From positions 2,232,001 through 2,296,000 of the forward strand of contig NW_027480463.1 in NCBI RefSeq assembly GCF_051401765.1: DNA of 64,000 nt, read 5' to 3'. This document shows positions 25,401 to 38,500 of this stretch, piece after piece (position 1 is the stretch's first letter; each line of letters begins with the position of its first letter). A program made the position numbers and the translations under genes. Below the pieces are notes generated by a model. It was not told where the DNA came from and did no database searches. It saw only the letters and a list, made by a program, of their open reading frames with translations. The stretch comes from Calliopsis andreniformis. Taxonomy: Eukaryota > Arthropoda > Insecta > Hymenoptera > Andrenidae.

Positions 25401-28400
25401 GTCCTCAGACCTCAGTCCTCAACCGTCAGCCCTCATACTCAATCCTCAATCCGCAATCCTCAATCCTCAATCCTCAATCTTCAATCCTCAATCCTCAATC
25501 CTCAATCCTCAATCCTCAATCCTGAATCCTCAATCCTCAATTTTCAATCCTCAATACTCAATCTTCAATCCTCAATCCTCAATCCACAATCCTCAATCCT
25601 CAATCCTCAATCCTCAATCCTCAATCCTCAGCCCTCAAACATCAATACTCAACCCTCAGTCCTCGTCCTCAATCCACAACCATCAATCCTCAATCCTCAA
25701 TATTCAATCATCAATATTCAATCTTCAGTCCTCAATCCTCAATCCTCAATCCTCAATCCTCAATCCTCAATGTTCAATCCGCAATACCCAATCCTCAATC
25801 TTCTATCCGCAATCCTCAATACTCAATCCTCAATCCTCAATCCTCAATCATCAATCTTCAAAGCTCAATACTCAATCTTCAATCCTCAATCCTCAATCCT
25901 CAATCCTCAATCCTCATTCTTCAATCCGCAACACCCAATCCTCAATCTTCAATCCTCAGTCCTCAGTCCTCAATTCTCAATCCTCAATCCTCAATCCTCA
26001 GACCTCAAACATCAATTCTCAACCCTCAGTCCTCGTCCTCAATCCACAACCCTCAATCCTCGATCCTCAATCTTCAATCATCAATATTCAATCTTCAATC
26101 ATCAATCTTCAATCCTCAATACTCAATCCTCAATACTCAATGTTCTATCCTCAATACGCAATCCTCAATCTTCAATCCTCAATCCTCAATCCTCAATCCT
26201 CAATCCTCAATCCTCAATCCTCAATCCTCAATCTCAATCTTCAATCCTCAGTACTCAATCTTCAATCCTCAATCCTCAATCCTCAATCCTTAATTCTCAA
26301 GATTCAATCCTCAATACTCAATCTTCAATCCTCAATCCTCTATCCTCAATCCTCAATCCTCAATCCTGAATCCTCAATCGTCAGGCTTCAATCCTCAATA
26401 CTCAATCTTCAATCCTCAATGCGCAATACTCAATACTCAATCCTCTTTCTTCAATCCTCAATAGCCAATCCTCAATCTTCAATCCTCAATCCTCAATCCT
26501 CAATCCTCAATCCTCAATCTTCAATCCTCAATCCTCAATCCTCAATCCTCAATCCTCAATCTTCAATCCTCAATACTCAATCTTCAATCCTCAATCCTCA
26601 ATCCTCAATCCCCAATCCTCAATCCTCAATCATCAATCGTCAATCTTCAATCCTCAATACTCAATCTTCAATACTCAATACCCAATCCTCAATCTTCAAT
26701 CCTCAATCCTCAATCCTCAATCCTCAATCCTCAATCCTCAATCCTCAATCTTCAATCCTCAGTCCCAAATCCTCAATCTTCAATACTCACTCCTCAATCC
26801 TCAATCTTCAATCCTCAATACTCAGTCTTCAATCCTCAATCCTCAATACTCAATCCTCAATCCTCAATCCTCATTCTGCAATCCTCAATACCCAATCCTC
26901 AATCTTCAATCCTCAATACTCAATCCTCAATTCTCATTCCTCAATCCTCAATCCTCAATCCTCAATCCTCAATCCTCAATCCTCAATGTTCAATTTTCAA
27001 TCCTCAATACTCAATCTTCAATCCTCAATCCTCAATCCACAATCCTCAATCCTCAATCCTCAATCCACAATCCTCAATCCTCAGACCTCAAACATCAATA
27101 CTCAACCCTCAGTCCTCGTCCTCAATCCACAACCATCAATCCTCAATCCTCAATATTCAATCATCAATATTCAATCTTCAGTCCTCAATCCTCAATCCTC
27201 AATCCTCAATCCTCAATCCTCAATGTTCAATCCGCAATACCCAATCCTCAATCTTCTATCCGGAATCCTCAATACTCAATCCTCAATCCTCAATCCTCAA
27301 TCATCAATCTTCAAAGCTCAATACTCAATCTTCAATCCTCAATCCTCAATCCTCAATCCTCAATCCTCATTCTTCAATCCGCAACACCCAATCCTCAATC
27401 TTCAATCCTCAATCCTCAGTCCTCAATTCTCAATCCTCAATCCTCAATCCTCAGACCTCAAACATCAATTCTCAACCCTCAGTCCTCGCCCTCAATCCAC
27501 AACCCTCAATCCTCGATCCTCAATCTTCAATCATCAATATTCAATCTTCAATCCTCAATCTTCAATCCTCAATACTCAATCCTCAATCCTCAATGTTCTA
27601 TCCTCAATACGCAATCCTCAATCTTCGATCCTCAATCCTCAATACTCAATCCTCAATCCTCAATCCTCAATCCTCAATCTCAATCTTCAATCCTCAGTAC
27701 TCAATCTTCAATCCTCAATCCTCAATCCTCAATCCTTAATTCTCAAGATTCAATCCTCAATACTCAATCTTCAATCCTCAATCCTCTATTCTCAATCCTC
27801 AATCATCAACCCTCAATCCCCAATCCTCAATCTTCAATCCTCAATCCTCAATCCTCAATCCTCAGTCCTCAATATTCAACACAAAACCCTCAACCATCAA
27901 TCTCAATACTCAACCATCAATCCTCACTTCTCAATACTCAGTAGAATATCCTGAATTCTCATGGTTCAATACTCAATCCACAAAATTCAATAATCAAATC
28001 TCAATCCTCAAACATCAATCCTCAACACTCAATCCTCCATACTCAGTCCTCTCTCTTCAATCCTCAATCCTCAATCCTCAGTCCTCAAACCTCAATCCTC
28101 AATCTTCAATCCTCAATCCTCAATCCTCAATCCTCAATTCTCAATACTCAACCCTCAATCTTCAATTCTCAATCCTCAATCCTCAATCCTCGATCCTCAG
28201 TCCTCAAACCACAATCCTGAATCCTCAATCCTGAATCCTCAACCTTCAGCACTCAGTCCTCAACAATCAGTTGTCAATCCTCAATCCTCAAAGAATATCA
28301 TCAATTCACAGCTTTCAATACTCAATACTCAATCTGCAATCTTCAAATCTCTATCCACAAACATCAATTCCCATCACTCAACCCTCAACACTCAGTCTTC

Positions 28401-28449
28401 AATCCTCAATCCTCAATCCTCAATCCTCAATCCTCATTCATCAATCCTC
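25401..28449 (+). repeat. Second copy of the 3.4-6.5 kb block, mosaic
   Basis: Continues the long-range copy to about 28,449, where CATTCATCAATCCTC joins GGTCCTCAAACCAC instead of AACACCC as at 6,490. Island cores are at 27944 (IIb) and 28293 (AAAGAATATC). The offset changes from 21,962 to 21,933 across 25.6-25.85 kb, where R and P modules of the 5.1-5.35 kb type replace one of the two CAGTCCCCAG passages seen at 3.4-3.9 kb. This is consistent with unequal exchange or conversion. The stretch 24.65-27.9 kb has no island. Confidence 0.8.
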
Positions 28450-29743
28450 GGTCCTCAAACCACAATCCTGAATCCTCAATCCTGAATCCTCAATCTTCAG
28501 CCCTCAGTCCTCAACAATCAGATGCCAATCCTCAATCCTCAAGGGAATATCATCAATTCACAGCTTTCAATACTCAATACTCAATCTGCAATCTTCAAAT
28601 CTCTATCCACAAACATCAATTCTCATCACTCAACCCTCAACACTCAGTCTTCAATCCTCAATCCTCAATCCTCAATCCTCAATCCTCAATCCTCATTCTT
28701 CAATCCTCAACACCCAATCCTCAATCTTCAATCCTCAATCCTCAATCCTCATTTCTCAATCCTCAATCCTCAATCCTCTGACCTCAAACAGCAGTACTCT
28801 ACCCTCAGCCCTCGTCCTCAATCCACAAACATCAATCCTCAATCCTCAATCTTCAATCATCAATATTCAACCTTCAGTCCTCAATCCTCAATCCTCAATT
28901 CTCAATCCTCAATCCTCAATGTTCAATCCGCAATACCCAATCCTCCATCTTCTATCCGCAATCCTCAATCCTCAATCCTCAATCCTCAATGCTCAATCCT
29001 CAATCTTCAATCCTCAATACTCAATCTTCAATCCTCAATCCTCAATCCTCAATCCTCAATCCTCATTCTTCAATCCTCAAAACCCAATCCTCAATCTTCA
29101 ATCCTCAATCCTCAATCCTCAATTCTCAATCCTCAATCCTAAATCGTCAGACCTCAAACGTCAATACTCGACCCTCAGTCCTCGTCCTCAATCCACAACC
29201 CTCAATCCTCGATCCTCAATCTTCAATCAGCAATATTCAATCTTCAATCCTCAATCCTCAATCCTCAATACTCAATCCTCAATCCTCAATGTTCCATCCT
29301 CAATACGCAATCCTGAATCTTCAATCCTCAATCCTCAATCCTAAATCCTCAATCCTCAATCCTGAATCTTAATCTTCAATCCTCAGTACTCAATCTTCAA
29401 TCCTCAATCCTCAACCCTCAATCCTCAATCCTCAATCTTCAATCCTCAATACTCAATCTTCAATCCTCAATCCTCAATCCTCATTCTTCAATCCTCAAAA
29501 CCCAATCCTCATTCTTCAATCCTCAATACCGAATCCTCAATCTTCAATCCTCAATCCTCAATCCTCAATTCTCAATCCTCAATCCTCAATCCTCAGACCT
29601 CAAACATCAATACTCAACCGTCAGTTCTCGTCCTCAATCCACAACCCCCAATACTCAATCCTCAATCTTCAATTCTCAATCCTCAATCCTCAATCCTCAA
29701 TCCTCGGTTCTCAAACCACAATCCTGAATCCTCAATCCTGAAT
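28450..29743 (+). repeat. 1.25-kb unit, first of the 28.4-33.7 kb group
   Basis: Begins at the junction with GGTCCTCAAACCAC. The island core is at 28545, with a CAGATGCC leader as at 16.43 and 19.66 kb. It contains the R variant CAAACAGCAG/TACTCTACC near 28.79 kb and a P module at 28.92 kb. The next island of this class, 29801, lies 1,256 bp on, seven bases more than the 1,249-bp spacing of the other pairs. Confidence 0.75.
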
Positions 29744-31163
29744 CCTCAATCTTCAGCCCTCAGTCCTCAACAATCAGATGTCAATCCTCAATCCTCAAGG
29801 GAATATCATCAATTCACAGCTTTCAATACTCAATACTCAATCTGCAATCTTCAAATCTCTATCCACAAACATCAATTCCCATCACTCAACCCTCAACACT
29901 CATTCATCAATCCTCAACACCCAATCCTCAATCTTCAATCCTCAATCCTCAATCCTCATTTCTCAATCCTCAATCCTCAATCCTCTGACCTCAAACAGCA
30001 GTACTCTACCCTCAGTCCTCGTCCTCAATCCACAAACATCAATCCTCAATCCTCAATCTTCAATCATCAATATTCAATCTTCAGTCCTCAATCCTCAATC
30101 CTCAATTCTCAATCCTCAATCCTCGATGTTCAATCCGCAATACCCAATCCTCCATCTTCTATCCGCAATCCTCAATCCTCAATCCCCAATCCTCAATCCT
30201 CAATCCTCAATCCTCAATCCTCAATCTTCAATCCTCAATACTCAATCTTCAATACTCAATCCTCAATCCTCAATCCTCAATCCTCATTCTTCAATCCTCA
30301 ACACCCAATCCTCAATCTTCAATCCTCAATCCTCAATCCTCAATTCTCGATCCTCATTCCTCAATCCTCAGTCCTCAAACATCAATACTCAACCCTCAGT
30401 CCTCGTCCTCAATCCGCAACTCTCAATCGTCGATCCTCAATCTTCAATCATCAATATTCAATCTTCAATCCTCAATTCTCAATCCTCAATACTCAATCCT
30501 CAATCCTCAATCCTCAATCCTCAATCCTCAATCCCCAGTCCTCAAACCTCAATCGTGAATCCACAATCCTGAACCCTCAATATTCAACCCTCAGACTTCA
30601 ACAATCAGTTGTGAATCCTCAATCCTCAATAGAATATCCTCAATTCACAGGTTTCAATACTCAATACTCAGCCTGCAATCTTCATATCTCTATCTACAAA
30701 CATCAATTCTCATCACTTAACCCTCAATATTCAACGCACAACCCTCAACCATCAATACTCAATACTCAACCATCAATCCTCAATTCTCAATACTCAATCC
30801 TCAATCCTCAATCTTCAATCCTCAATACTCAAACTTCAATCCTCAATCATCAATCCTCAATCCTCAATCCTCAATCCTCAATCCTCAATCGTTAATCTTC
30901 AATCCTGAATACTCAATCTTCAATACTCAATCCTCAATCCTCAATCCTCAATCCTCAAGCGTCAATCCTCAATCCCCAATCCTCAATCTTCAATCCCCAA
31001 TCCTCAATCCTCAATCCTCAGTCCTCAATCTTCGATCCTCAATACTCAATCTTCAATCCTCAATCCTCAATCCTCAATCCTCAATCCTCAATCCTCCATC
31101 CTCAATCTTCAATCCTCAATACTCAATCTGCAATTCTCAATCCTCAGTCCTCACTCCTCAATC
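29744..31163 (+). repeat. Left-domain unit matching 20.9-22.3 kb, with a 49-bp deletion
   Basis: Island cores are at 29801 and 30632. The offset from 20.93 kb is 8,869 bp at the first island and 8,820 bp at the second. The 49-bp difference is seven heptamers missing near 29,900, where ACACTCA joins TTCATCAATCC directly. Private changes include CATATCTC and CTACAAACATC near 30,685 and TCACTTAACC near 30,715, so this island is more diverged than its relatives. Confidence 0.75.
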
Positions 31164-32412
31164 CTCATTCTTCAATCCTCAATACCGAATCCTTAATCTT
31201 CAATCCTCAATCCTCAATCCTCAATTCTCAATCCTCAATCCTCAATCCTCAGACCTCAAACATCAATACTCAACCGTCAGTCCTCGTGCTCAATCCACAA
31301 CCCCCAATACTCAATCCTCAATCTTCAATTCTCAATCCTCAATCCTCAATCCTCAATCCTCGGTCCTCAAACCACAATCCTGAATCCTCAATCCTGAATC
31401 CTCAATCTTCAGCCCTCAGTCCTCAACAATCAGTTGCCAATCCTCAATCCTCAAGGGAATATCATCAATTCACAGCTTTCAATACTCAATACTCAATCTG
31501 CAATCTTCAAATCTCTATCCACAAACATCAATTCTCATCACTCAACCCTCAACACTCAGTCTTCAATCCTCAATCCTCAATCCTCAATCCTCAATCCTCA
31601 TTCTTCAATCCTCAACACCCAATCCTCAATCTTCAATCCTCAATCCTCAATCCTCATTTCTCAATCCTCAATCCTCAATCCTCTGACCTCAAACAGCAGT
31701 ACTCTACCCTCAGCCCTCGTCCTCAATCCACAAACATCAATCCTCAATCCTCAATCTTCAATCATCAATATTCAATCTTCAGTCCTCAATCCTCAATCCT
31801 CAATTCTCAATCCTCAATCCTCAATGTTCAATCCGCAATACCCAATCCTCCATCTTCTATCCGCAATCCTCAATCCTCAATCCTCAATCCTCAATCCTCA
31901 ATCCTCAATCTTCAATCCTCAATACTCAATCTTCAATCCACAATCCTCAATCCTCAATCCTCAATCCTCATTCTTCAATCCTCAAAACCCAATCCTCAAT
32001 CTTCAATCCTCAATCCTCAATCCTCAATTCTCAATCCTCAATCCTAAATCGTCAGACCTCAAACGTCAATACTCGACCCTCGGTCCTCGTCCTCAATCCA
32101 CAACCCTCAATCCTCGATCCTCAATCTTCAATCATCAATATTCAATCTTCAATCCTCAATCCTCAATCCTCAATACTCAATCCTCAATCCTCAATATTCC
32201 ATCCTCAATACGCAATCCTCAATCTTCAATCCTCAATCCTCAATCCTAAATCCTCAATCCTCAATCCTCAATCTTAATCTTCAATCCTCAGTACTCAATC
32301 TTCAATCCTCAATCCTCAACCCTCAATCCTCAATCCTCAATCTTCAATCCTCAATACTCAATCTTCAATCCTCAATCCTCAATCCTCATTCTTCAATCCT
32401 CAAAACCCAATC
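31164..32412 (+). repeat. 1,249-bp tandem duplication, copy 1
   Basis: Runs from CATTCTTCAATCCTCAATAC at 31,164 to the same string at 32,413. The island core is at 31457, with a CAGTTGCC leader. The R module near 31.28 kb has the private variant TCGTGC, shared only with copy 2. The P module is near 31.83 kb. Confidence 0.85.
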
Positions 32413-33668
32413 CTCATTCTTCAATCCTCAATACCGAATCCTCAATCTTCAATCCTCAATCCTCAATCCTCAATTCGCAATCCTCAATCCTCAATCCTCA
32501 GACCTCAAACATCAATACTCAACCGTCAGTCCTCGTGCTCAATCCACAACCCCCAATACTCAATCCTCAATCTTCAATTCTCAATCCTCAATCCTCAATC
32601 CTCAATCCTCGGTCCTCAAACCACAATCCTGAATCCTCAATCCTGAATCCTCAATCTTCAGCCCTCAGTCCTCAACAATCAGTTGCCAATCCTCAATCCT
32701 CAAGGGAATATCATCAATTCACAGCTTTCAATACTCAATACTCAATCTGCAATCTTCAAATCTCTATCCACAAACATCAATTCTCATCACTCAACCCTCA
32801 ACACTCAGTCTTCAATCCTCAATCCTCAATCCTCAATCCTCAATCCTCATTCTTCAATCCTCAACACCCAATCCTCAATCTTCAATCCTCAATCCTCAAT
32901 CCTCATTTCTCAATCCTCAATCCTCAATCCTCTGACCTCAAACAGCAGTACTCTACCCTCAGCCCTCGTCCTCAATCCACAAACATCAATCCTCAATCCT
33001 CAATCTTCAATCATCAATATTCAATCTTCAGTCCTCAATCCTCAATCCTCAATTCTCAATCCTCAATCCTCAATGTTCAATCCGCAATACCCAATCCTCC
33101 ATCTTCTATCCGCAATCCTCAATCCTCAATCCTCAATCCTCAATCCTCAATCCTCAATCTTCAATCCTCAATACTCAATCTTCAATCCTCAATCCTCAAT
33201 CCTCAATCCTCAATCCTCAATCCTCATCCTTCAATCCTCAAAACCCAATGCTCAATCTTCAATCCTCAATCCTCAATCCTCAATTCTCAATCCTCAATCC
33301 TAAATCGTCAGACCTCAAACGTCAATACTCGACCCTCAGTCCTCGTCCTCAATCCACAACCCTCAATCCTCGATCCTCAATCTTCAATCATCAATATTCA
33401 ATCTTCAATCCTCAATCCTCAATCTTCAATACTCAATCCTCAATCCTCAATGTTCCATCCTCAATACGCAATCCTCAATCTTCAATCCTCAATCCTCAAT
33501 CCTAAATCCTCAATCCTCAATCCTCAATCTTAATCTTCAATCCTCAGTACTCAATCTTCATCCTCAATCCTCAACACTCAATCCTCAATCCTCAATCTTC
33601 AATCCTCAATACTCAATCTTCAATCCTCAATCCTCAATCCTCATTCTTCAATCCTCAAAACCCAATCC
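32413..33668 (+). repeat. 1,249-bp tandem duplication, copy 2
   Basis: Island core at 32706, again 1,249 bp after its partner. It shares TCGTGC near 32.53 kb and the CAGTTGCC leader with copy 1. Differences seen include TCAATTCGC near 32,473, CATCCTTC near 33,226 and a lost heptamer base near 33,558 (CTTCATCCTC). The match ends near 33,669, where AATCTTAAATCC begins. Confidence 0.82.
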
Positions 33669-35557
33669 TCAATCTTAAATCCTCAATCCTCAATCCTCAA
33701 TCCTCAATCCTCAATCCTCAATGTTCAAACCGCAATACCCAATCCTCAATCTTCTATCCGCAATCCTCAATCCTCAATCCCCAATCCTCAATCCTCAATC
33801 CTCAATCCTCAATCTTCAATCCTCAATACTCAATCTTCAATCCTCAATCCTCAGTCCTCACTCCTCAATCCTCATTCTTCAATCCTCAATACCGAATCCT
33901 CAATCTTCAATCCTCAATCCTCAGTCCTCAATTCTCAATCCTCAATCCTCAATCCTCAGACCTCAAACATCAATACTCAACCCTCAGTCCTCGTCCTCAA
34001 TCCACAACCCTCAATCCTCGATCCTCAATCTTCAATCATCGATATTCAATCTTTAATCCTCAATCTTCAATCCTCAATACTCAATCCTCAATCCTCAATG
34101 TTCTATCCTCAATACGCAATCCTCATTCTTCAATCCTCAATCCTCAATCCTCAATCCTCAATCCTCAATCCTCAATCCTCAATCTCAATCTTCAATCCTC
34201 AGTACTCAATCTTCAATCCTCAATCCTCAATCCTCAATCCTTAATTCTCAAGATTCAATCCTCAATACTCAATCTTCAATCCTCAATCCTCTATCCTCAA
34301 TCCTCAATCCTCAATCCTGAATCCTCAATCGTCAGTCTTCAATCCTCAATACTCAATCTTCAATCCTCAATGCGCAATACTCAATACTCAATCCTCATTC
34401 TTCAATCCTCAATAGCCAATCCTCAATCTTCAATCCTCAATCCTCAATCCTCAATCCTCAATCCTCAATCTTCAATCCTCAATCCTCAATCCTCAATCCT
34501 CAATCCTCAATCTTCAATCCTCAATACTCAATCTTCTATCCTCAATCCTCAATCCTCAATCCTCAATCCTCAATCCTCAATCATCAATCGTCAATCTTCA
34601 ATCCTCAATACTCAATCTTCAATACTGAATACCCAATCCTCAATCTTCAATCCTCAATCCTCAATCCTCAATCCTCAATCCTCAATCCTCAATCCTCAAT
34701 CTTCAATCCTCAGTCCCAAATCCTCAATCTTCAATACTCACTCCTCAATCCTCAATCTTCAATCCTCAATACTCAGTCTTCAACCCTCAATCCTCAATAC
34801 TCAATCCTCAATCCTCAATCCTCATTCTGCAATCCTCAATACCCAATCCTCAATCTTCAATCCTCAATACTCAATCCTCAATTCTCAATCCTCAATCCTC
34901 AATCCTCAATCCTCAATCCTCAATCCTCAATCCTCAATGTTCAATTTTCAATCCTCAATACTCAATCTTCAATCCTCAATCCTCAATCCACAATCCTCAA
35001 TCCTCAATCCTCAATCCTCAATCCTCAATCCTCAGACCTCAAACATCAATACTCAACCCTCAGTCCTCGTCCTCAATCCACAACCATCAATCCTCAATCC
35101 TCAATATTCAATCATCAATATTCAATCTTCAGTCCTCAATCCTCAATCCTCAATCCTCAATCCTCAATCCTCAATGTTCAATCCGCAATACCCAATCCTC
35201 AATCTTCTATCCGGAATCCTCAATCCTCAATCTTCAATCCTCAATACTCAGTCTTCAATCCTCAATCCTCAATACTCAATCCTCAATCCTCAATCCTCAT
35301 TCTTCAATCCTCAACACCCAATCCTCAATCTTCAATCCTCAATCCTCAATCCTCAATTCTCAATCCTCATTCCTCAATCATCAGACCTCAAACATCAATA
35401 CTCAACCCTCAGTCCTCGTCCTCAATCCGCAACTCTCAATCGTCGATCATCAATCTTCAATCATCAATATTCAATCTTCAATCCTCAATCCTCAATCCTC
35501 AATACTCAGTCCTCAATCCTCAATCCTCAATCCTCAATCCTCAATCCCCAGTCCTCA
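33669..35557 (+). repeat. Mosaic end of the left domain, no island
   Basis: No GAATATC island in about 1.9 kb. R modules lie near 33.98 and 35.06 kb and P modules near 33.72 and 35.18 kb. The part 34.35-35.22 kb follows 26.4-27.26 kb and 4.46-5.32 kb, sharing CAATGCGCAATACTC. At about 35.29-35.55 kb it switches to the 21.46-21.72 kb type, then ends at the domain junction. The order differs from every other left segment, so it looks recombined. Confidence 0.7.
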
Positions 35558-38500
35558 AAGTTCAATCCTCAACAGCCAATCCTCAATCTTCAATCCTCAA
35601 TCCTCAATCCTCAATTCTCAATCCTCAATCCTCAATCCTCAGTCCTCTCTCCTCAAACCTCAATCCTGAATCCTCAATCCTGAATCCTCAAGCTTCAGCC
35701 CTTAGTCCTCAACAATCAGTTGTCAATCCTCAATCCTCAATAGAATATCATCAATCTACAGTTTTCAATACTCAATACTCAATCTGCAATCTTCAAATCT
35801 CTATCCACAAACATCAATTCTCATCATTCGACCCTCAACACTCAGTCCTCAATGTTCAATCCTCAATCCTCAATTCTCAATCTTCAATCCTCAATACTGA
35901 ACCTTCAATCCTCAATCCTCAATCCTCAGTCCTCAATCCTCAATCCTCAATCTTAATCTTCAATGCTCAGTACTCAATCTTCAATCCTCAATCCTCAATC
36001 CTCAATCCTCAATCCTCAATCTTCTATCCTTAACAGTCGATCTTCAATCCTGAATACTCAATATTCAATCCTCAATCCTCAATCCTCAATCCTCAATCAT
36101 CATTCTTCAATCCTCAATACCCTATCCTCAATCTTCAATCCTCAATCCTCAATCCTCAATACCCAATCCTCAATCTTCAATCCTCAATCCTCAATCCTCA
36201 ATTCTCAATCCTCAATCCTCAATCCTCAATTCTCAATCCTCAATCCTCAATCCTCAGTCATCTCTCCTCAAACCTCAATCCTGAATCCTCAATCCCGAAT
36301 CCTCAAGCTTCAGCCCTCAGTCCTCAACAATCAGTTGTCAATCCTCAATCCTCAATAGAATATCATCAATTTACAGTTTTCAATACTCAATACTCAATCT
36401 GCAATCTTCAAATCTCTATCCACAATCATCAATTCTCATCATTCAACCCGCAACACTCAGTCCCCAATCCTCAATATTCAATCCTCAATACTCAATCCTC
36501 AATCCACAACCCTCAACCTTCAATCCTCAATACTCAATCTTCAATCCTGAATCCTCAATACTCAATCCTCAATGCTCAACCCTCGATCGTCAATCTTCAA
36601 TCCTCAATACTCAATCCTCAATCCTCAATCCTCAATCCTCAATCCTCAATCCTCAATCCTCATTCTTCAATCCTCAATACCCAATCCTCAATCTTCAACC
36701 CTCAATCCTCAATCCTCAATTCTCAATCCTCAATCCTCAGTCCTCAGTCCTCAAACCTCAATCCTCAACCCTCAGCCCTCATCCTCAATCCTCAATCCTC
36801 AATCCTCAATTCTCAATCTTCAATCCTGAATACTCAATCTTCAATCCTCAATGCTCAGTCCTCAAATTTCAATTCTGAATCCTCAATCCGGAACCCTCAA
36901 TCTTCAGGCCTCAGTCCTCAACAATCAGTTGTCAATCCTCAATCCTCAATAGAATATACTCAATTCACAGTTTTAGATACTCAATACTCAATCTGCAGTC
37001 TTCAAATCTCTAGCCACAAACATCAATTCACATCACTCAGCCCTCAACACTCAGTCCTCAATGTTCGATCCTCAATCCTCAATTCTCAATCTTCAATCCT
37101 CAATACTGAACCTTCAATCCTCAATCCTCCATTCTCAGTCCTCAATCCTCAATCCTCAATCTTAATCTTCAATCCTCAGTACTCAATCTTCAATCCTCAA
37201 TCCTCAATCTTCAATCCTCGGTCCTCAATCCTCAATCCTCAATCCTCAATCCTCAGACCTCAGGCATCAACACTCAACCCTCAGTCCTCGTTCTCAGTCC
37301 ACAATACTCAATCCTCAATCCTCAATCTTCATTCATCAATATTCAACCTTCAATCCTCAATCCTCAATCCTGAATCCTCAATCCTCAATCCTCAATGTTC
37401 AATCCTCAACAGCCAATACTCAATCTTCAATCCTCAGTCCTCAATCCTCAATTCTCAATCCTCAATCCTCATTCCTCAGTCCTCTCTCCTCAAACCTCAA
37501 TCCTGAATCCTCAATCCTGAATCCTCAAGCTTCAGCCCTCAGTCCTCAACAATCAGTTATCAATCCTCAATCCTCAATAGATTATCCTCAATTCACAGTT
37601 TTCAATACTCAATACTCAATCCGCAATCTTCAAATCTCTATCTAGAAACATAAATTCTCATCACTCAACCCTCAACACTCAGTATTCAATGTTCAATCCT
37701 CATCCTCATTTCTGATTCTTCAACCCTCAATCCTCAATCCTCAATTCTCAATCCTCAATCCTCAGACCTCAGTCCTCAAACCTCAATCCTCAACCCTCAA
37801 CCCTCATCCTGAATCCTCAATCCTCAATCCTCAATTCTCAATCCTCAATCCTCTGTCCTTAGTCCTCAAACCTTAATCCTCAACCCTCAGCCCTCATCCT
37901 CAATCCTCAATCCTCCATCTTCATTCATCAATATTCAACCTTCAATCCTCAATCCTCAATCCTCAATCTTCAATCCTCACTCCTCAAAGTTCAATCCTCA
38001 ACAGCCAATCCTCAATCTTCAATCCTCAATCCTCAATCCTCAATCCTCAATTCTCAATCCTCAATCCTCAATCCTCAGTCCTCCCTCCTCAAACCTCAAT
38101 CCTGAATCCACAATCCTGAATCCTCAATCTTCAGCACTCAGTCCTCAACAATCAGTGGTCCATCCTCAATCCTCAATAGAATATCATGATTTCACAGTTT
38201 TCAAGTCTCAATACTCAACCTGCAATCTTCAAATCTCTATCCACAAACAGCAATTCTCATCACTCAACCCTCAACACTCAGTCCCCAATCCTCAATATTC
38301 AAGCCTCAATCCTCAATCCTCAATCCTCAATCCTCAACCTTCAATCCTCAATACTGAATCTTCTATCCTCAATCCCCAACCCTCAATCCTCAATTCGCAA
38401 TCCTCAATAGTCGATCTTCAATCCTCAATACTCAATATTCAATCCTCAATCCTCAATCCTCAATCCTCAATCCTCAATCCTCAATCTTCAATCCTCAATC

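Larger units (their letters stand above)
1..35557 (+). repeat. Left higher-order-repeat domain
   Basis: This half is defined by its islands. Many carry AGGGAATATC or AAAGAATATC, others TAGAATATCC followed by TCAATTC, and all nine type II islands (TGAATTC then TCATGGT) are here. Leaders before the islands read CAATCTTCAGCCC or CAACCTTCAGC, without a HindIII site. About 40 islands fall in this half. The domain ends near 35,558, where a left-type string (CAATCCCCAGTCCTCAAA) runs directly into a right-type string (GTTCAATCCTCAACAGCC). The edge is read from one junction, so it is approximate. Confidence 0.75.

Noticed and set aside
37546..37685. Decayed island as a separate element class
   Set aside because: Differences are a few substitutions at island positions; order and register of the remaining units are those of type I.
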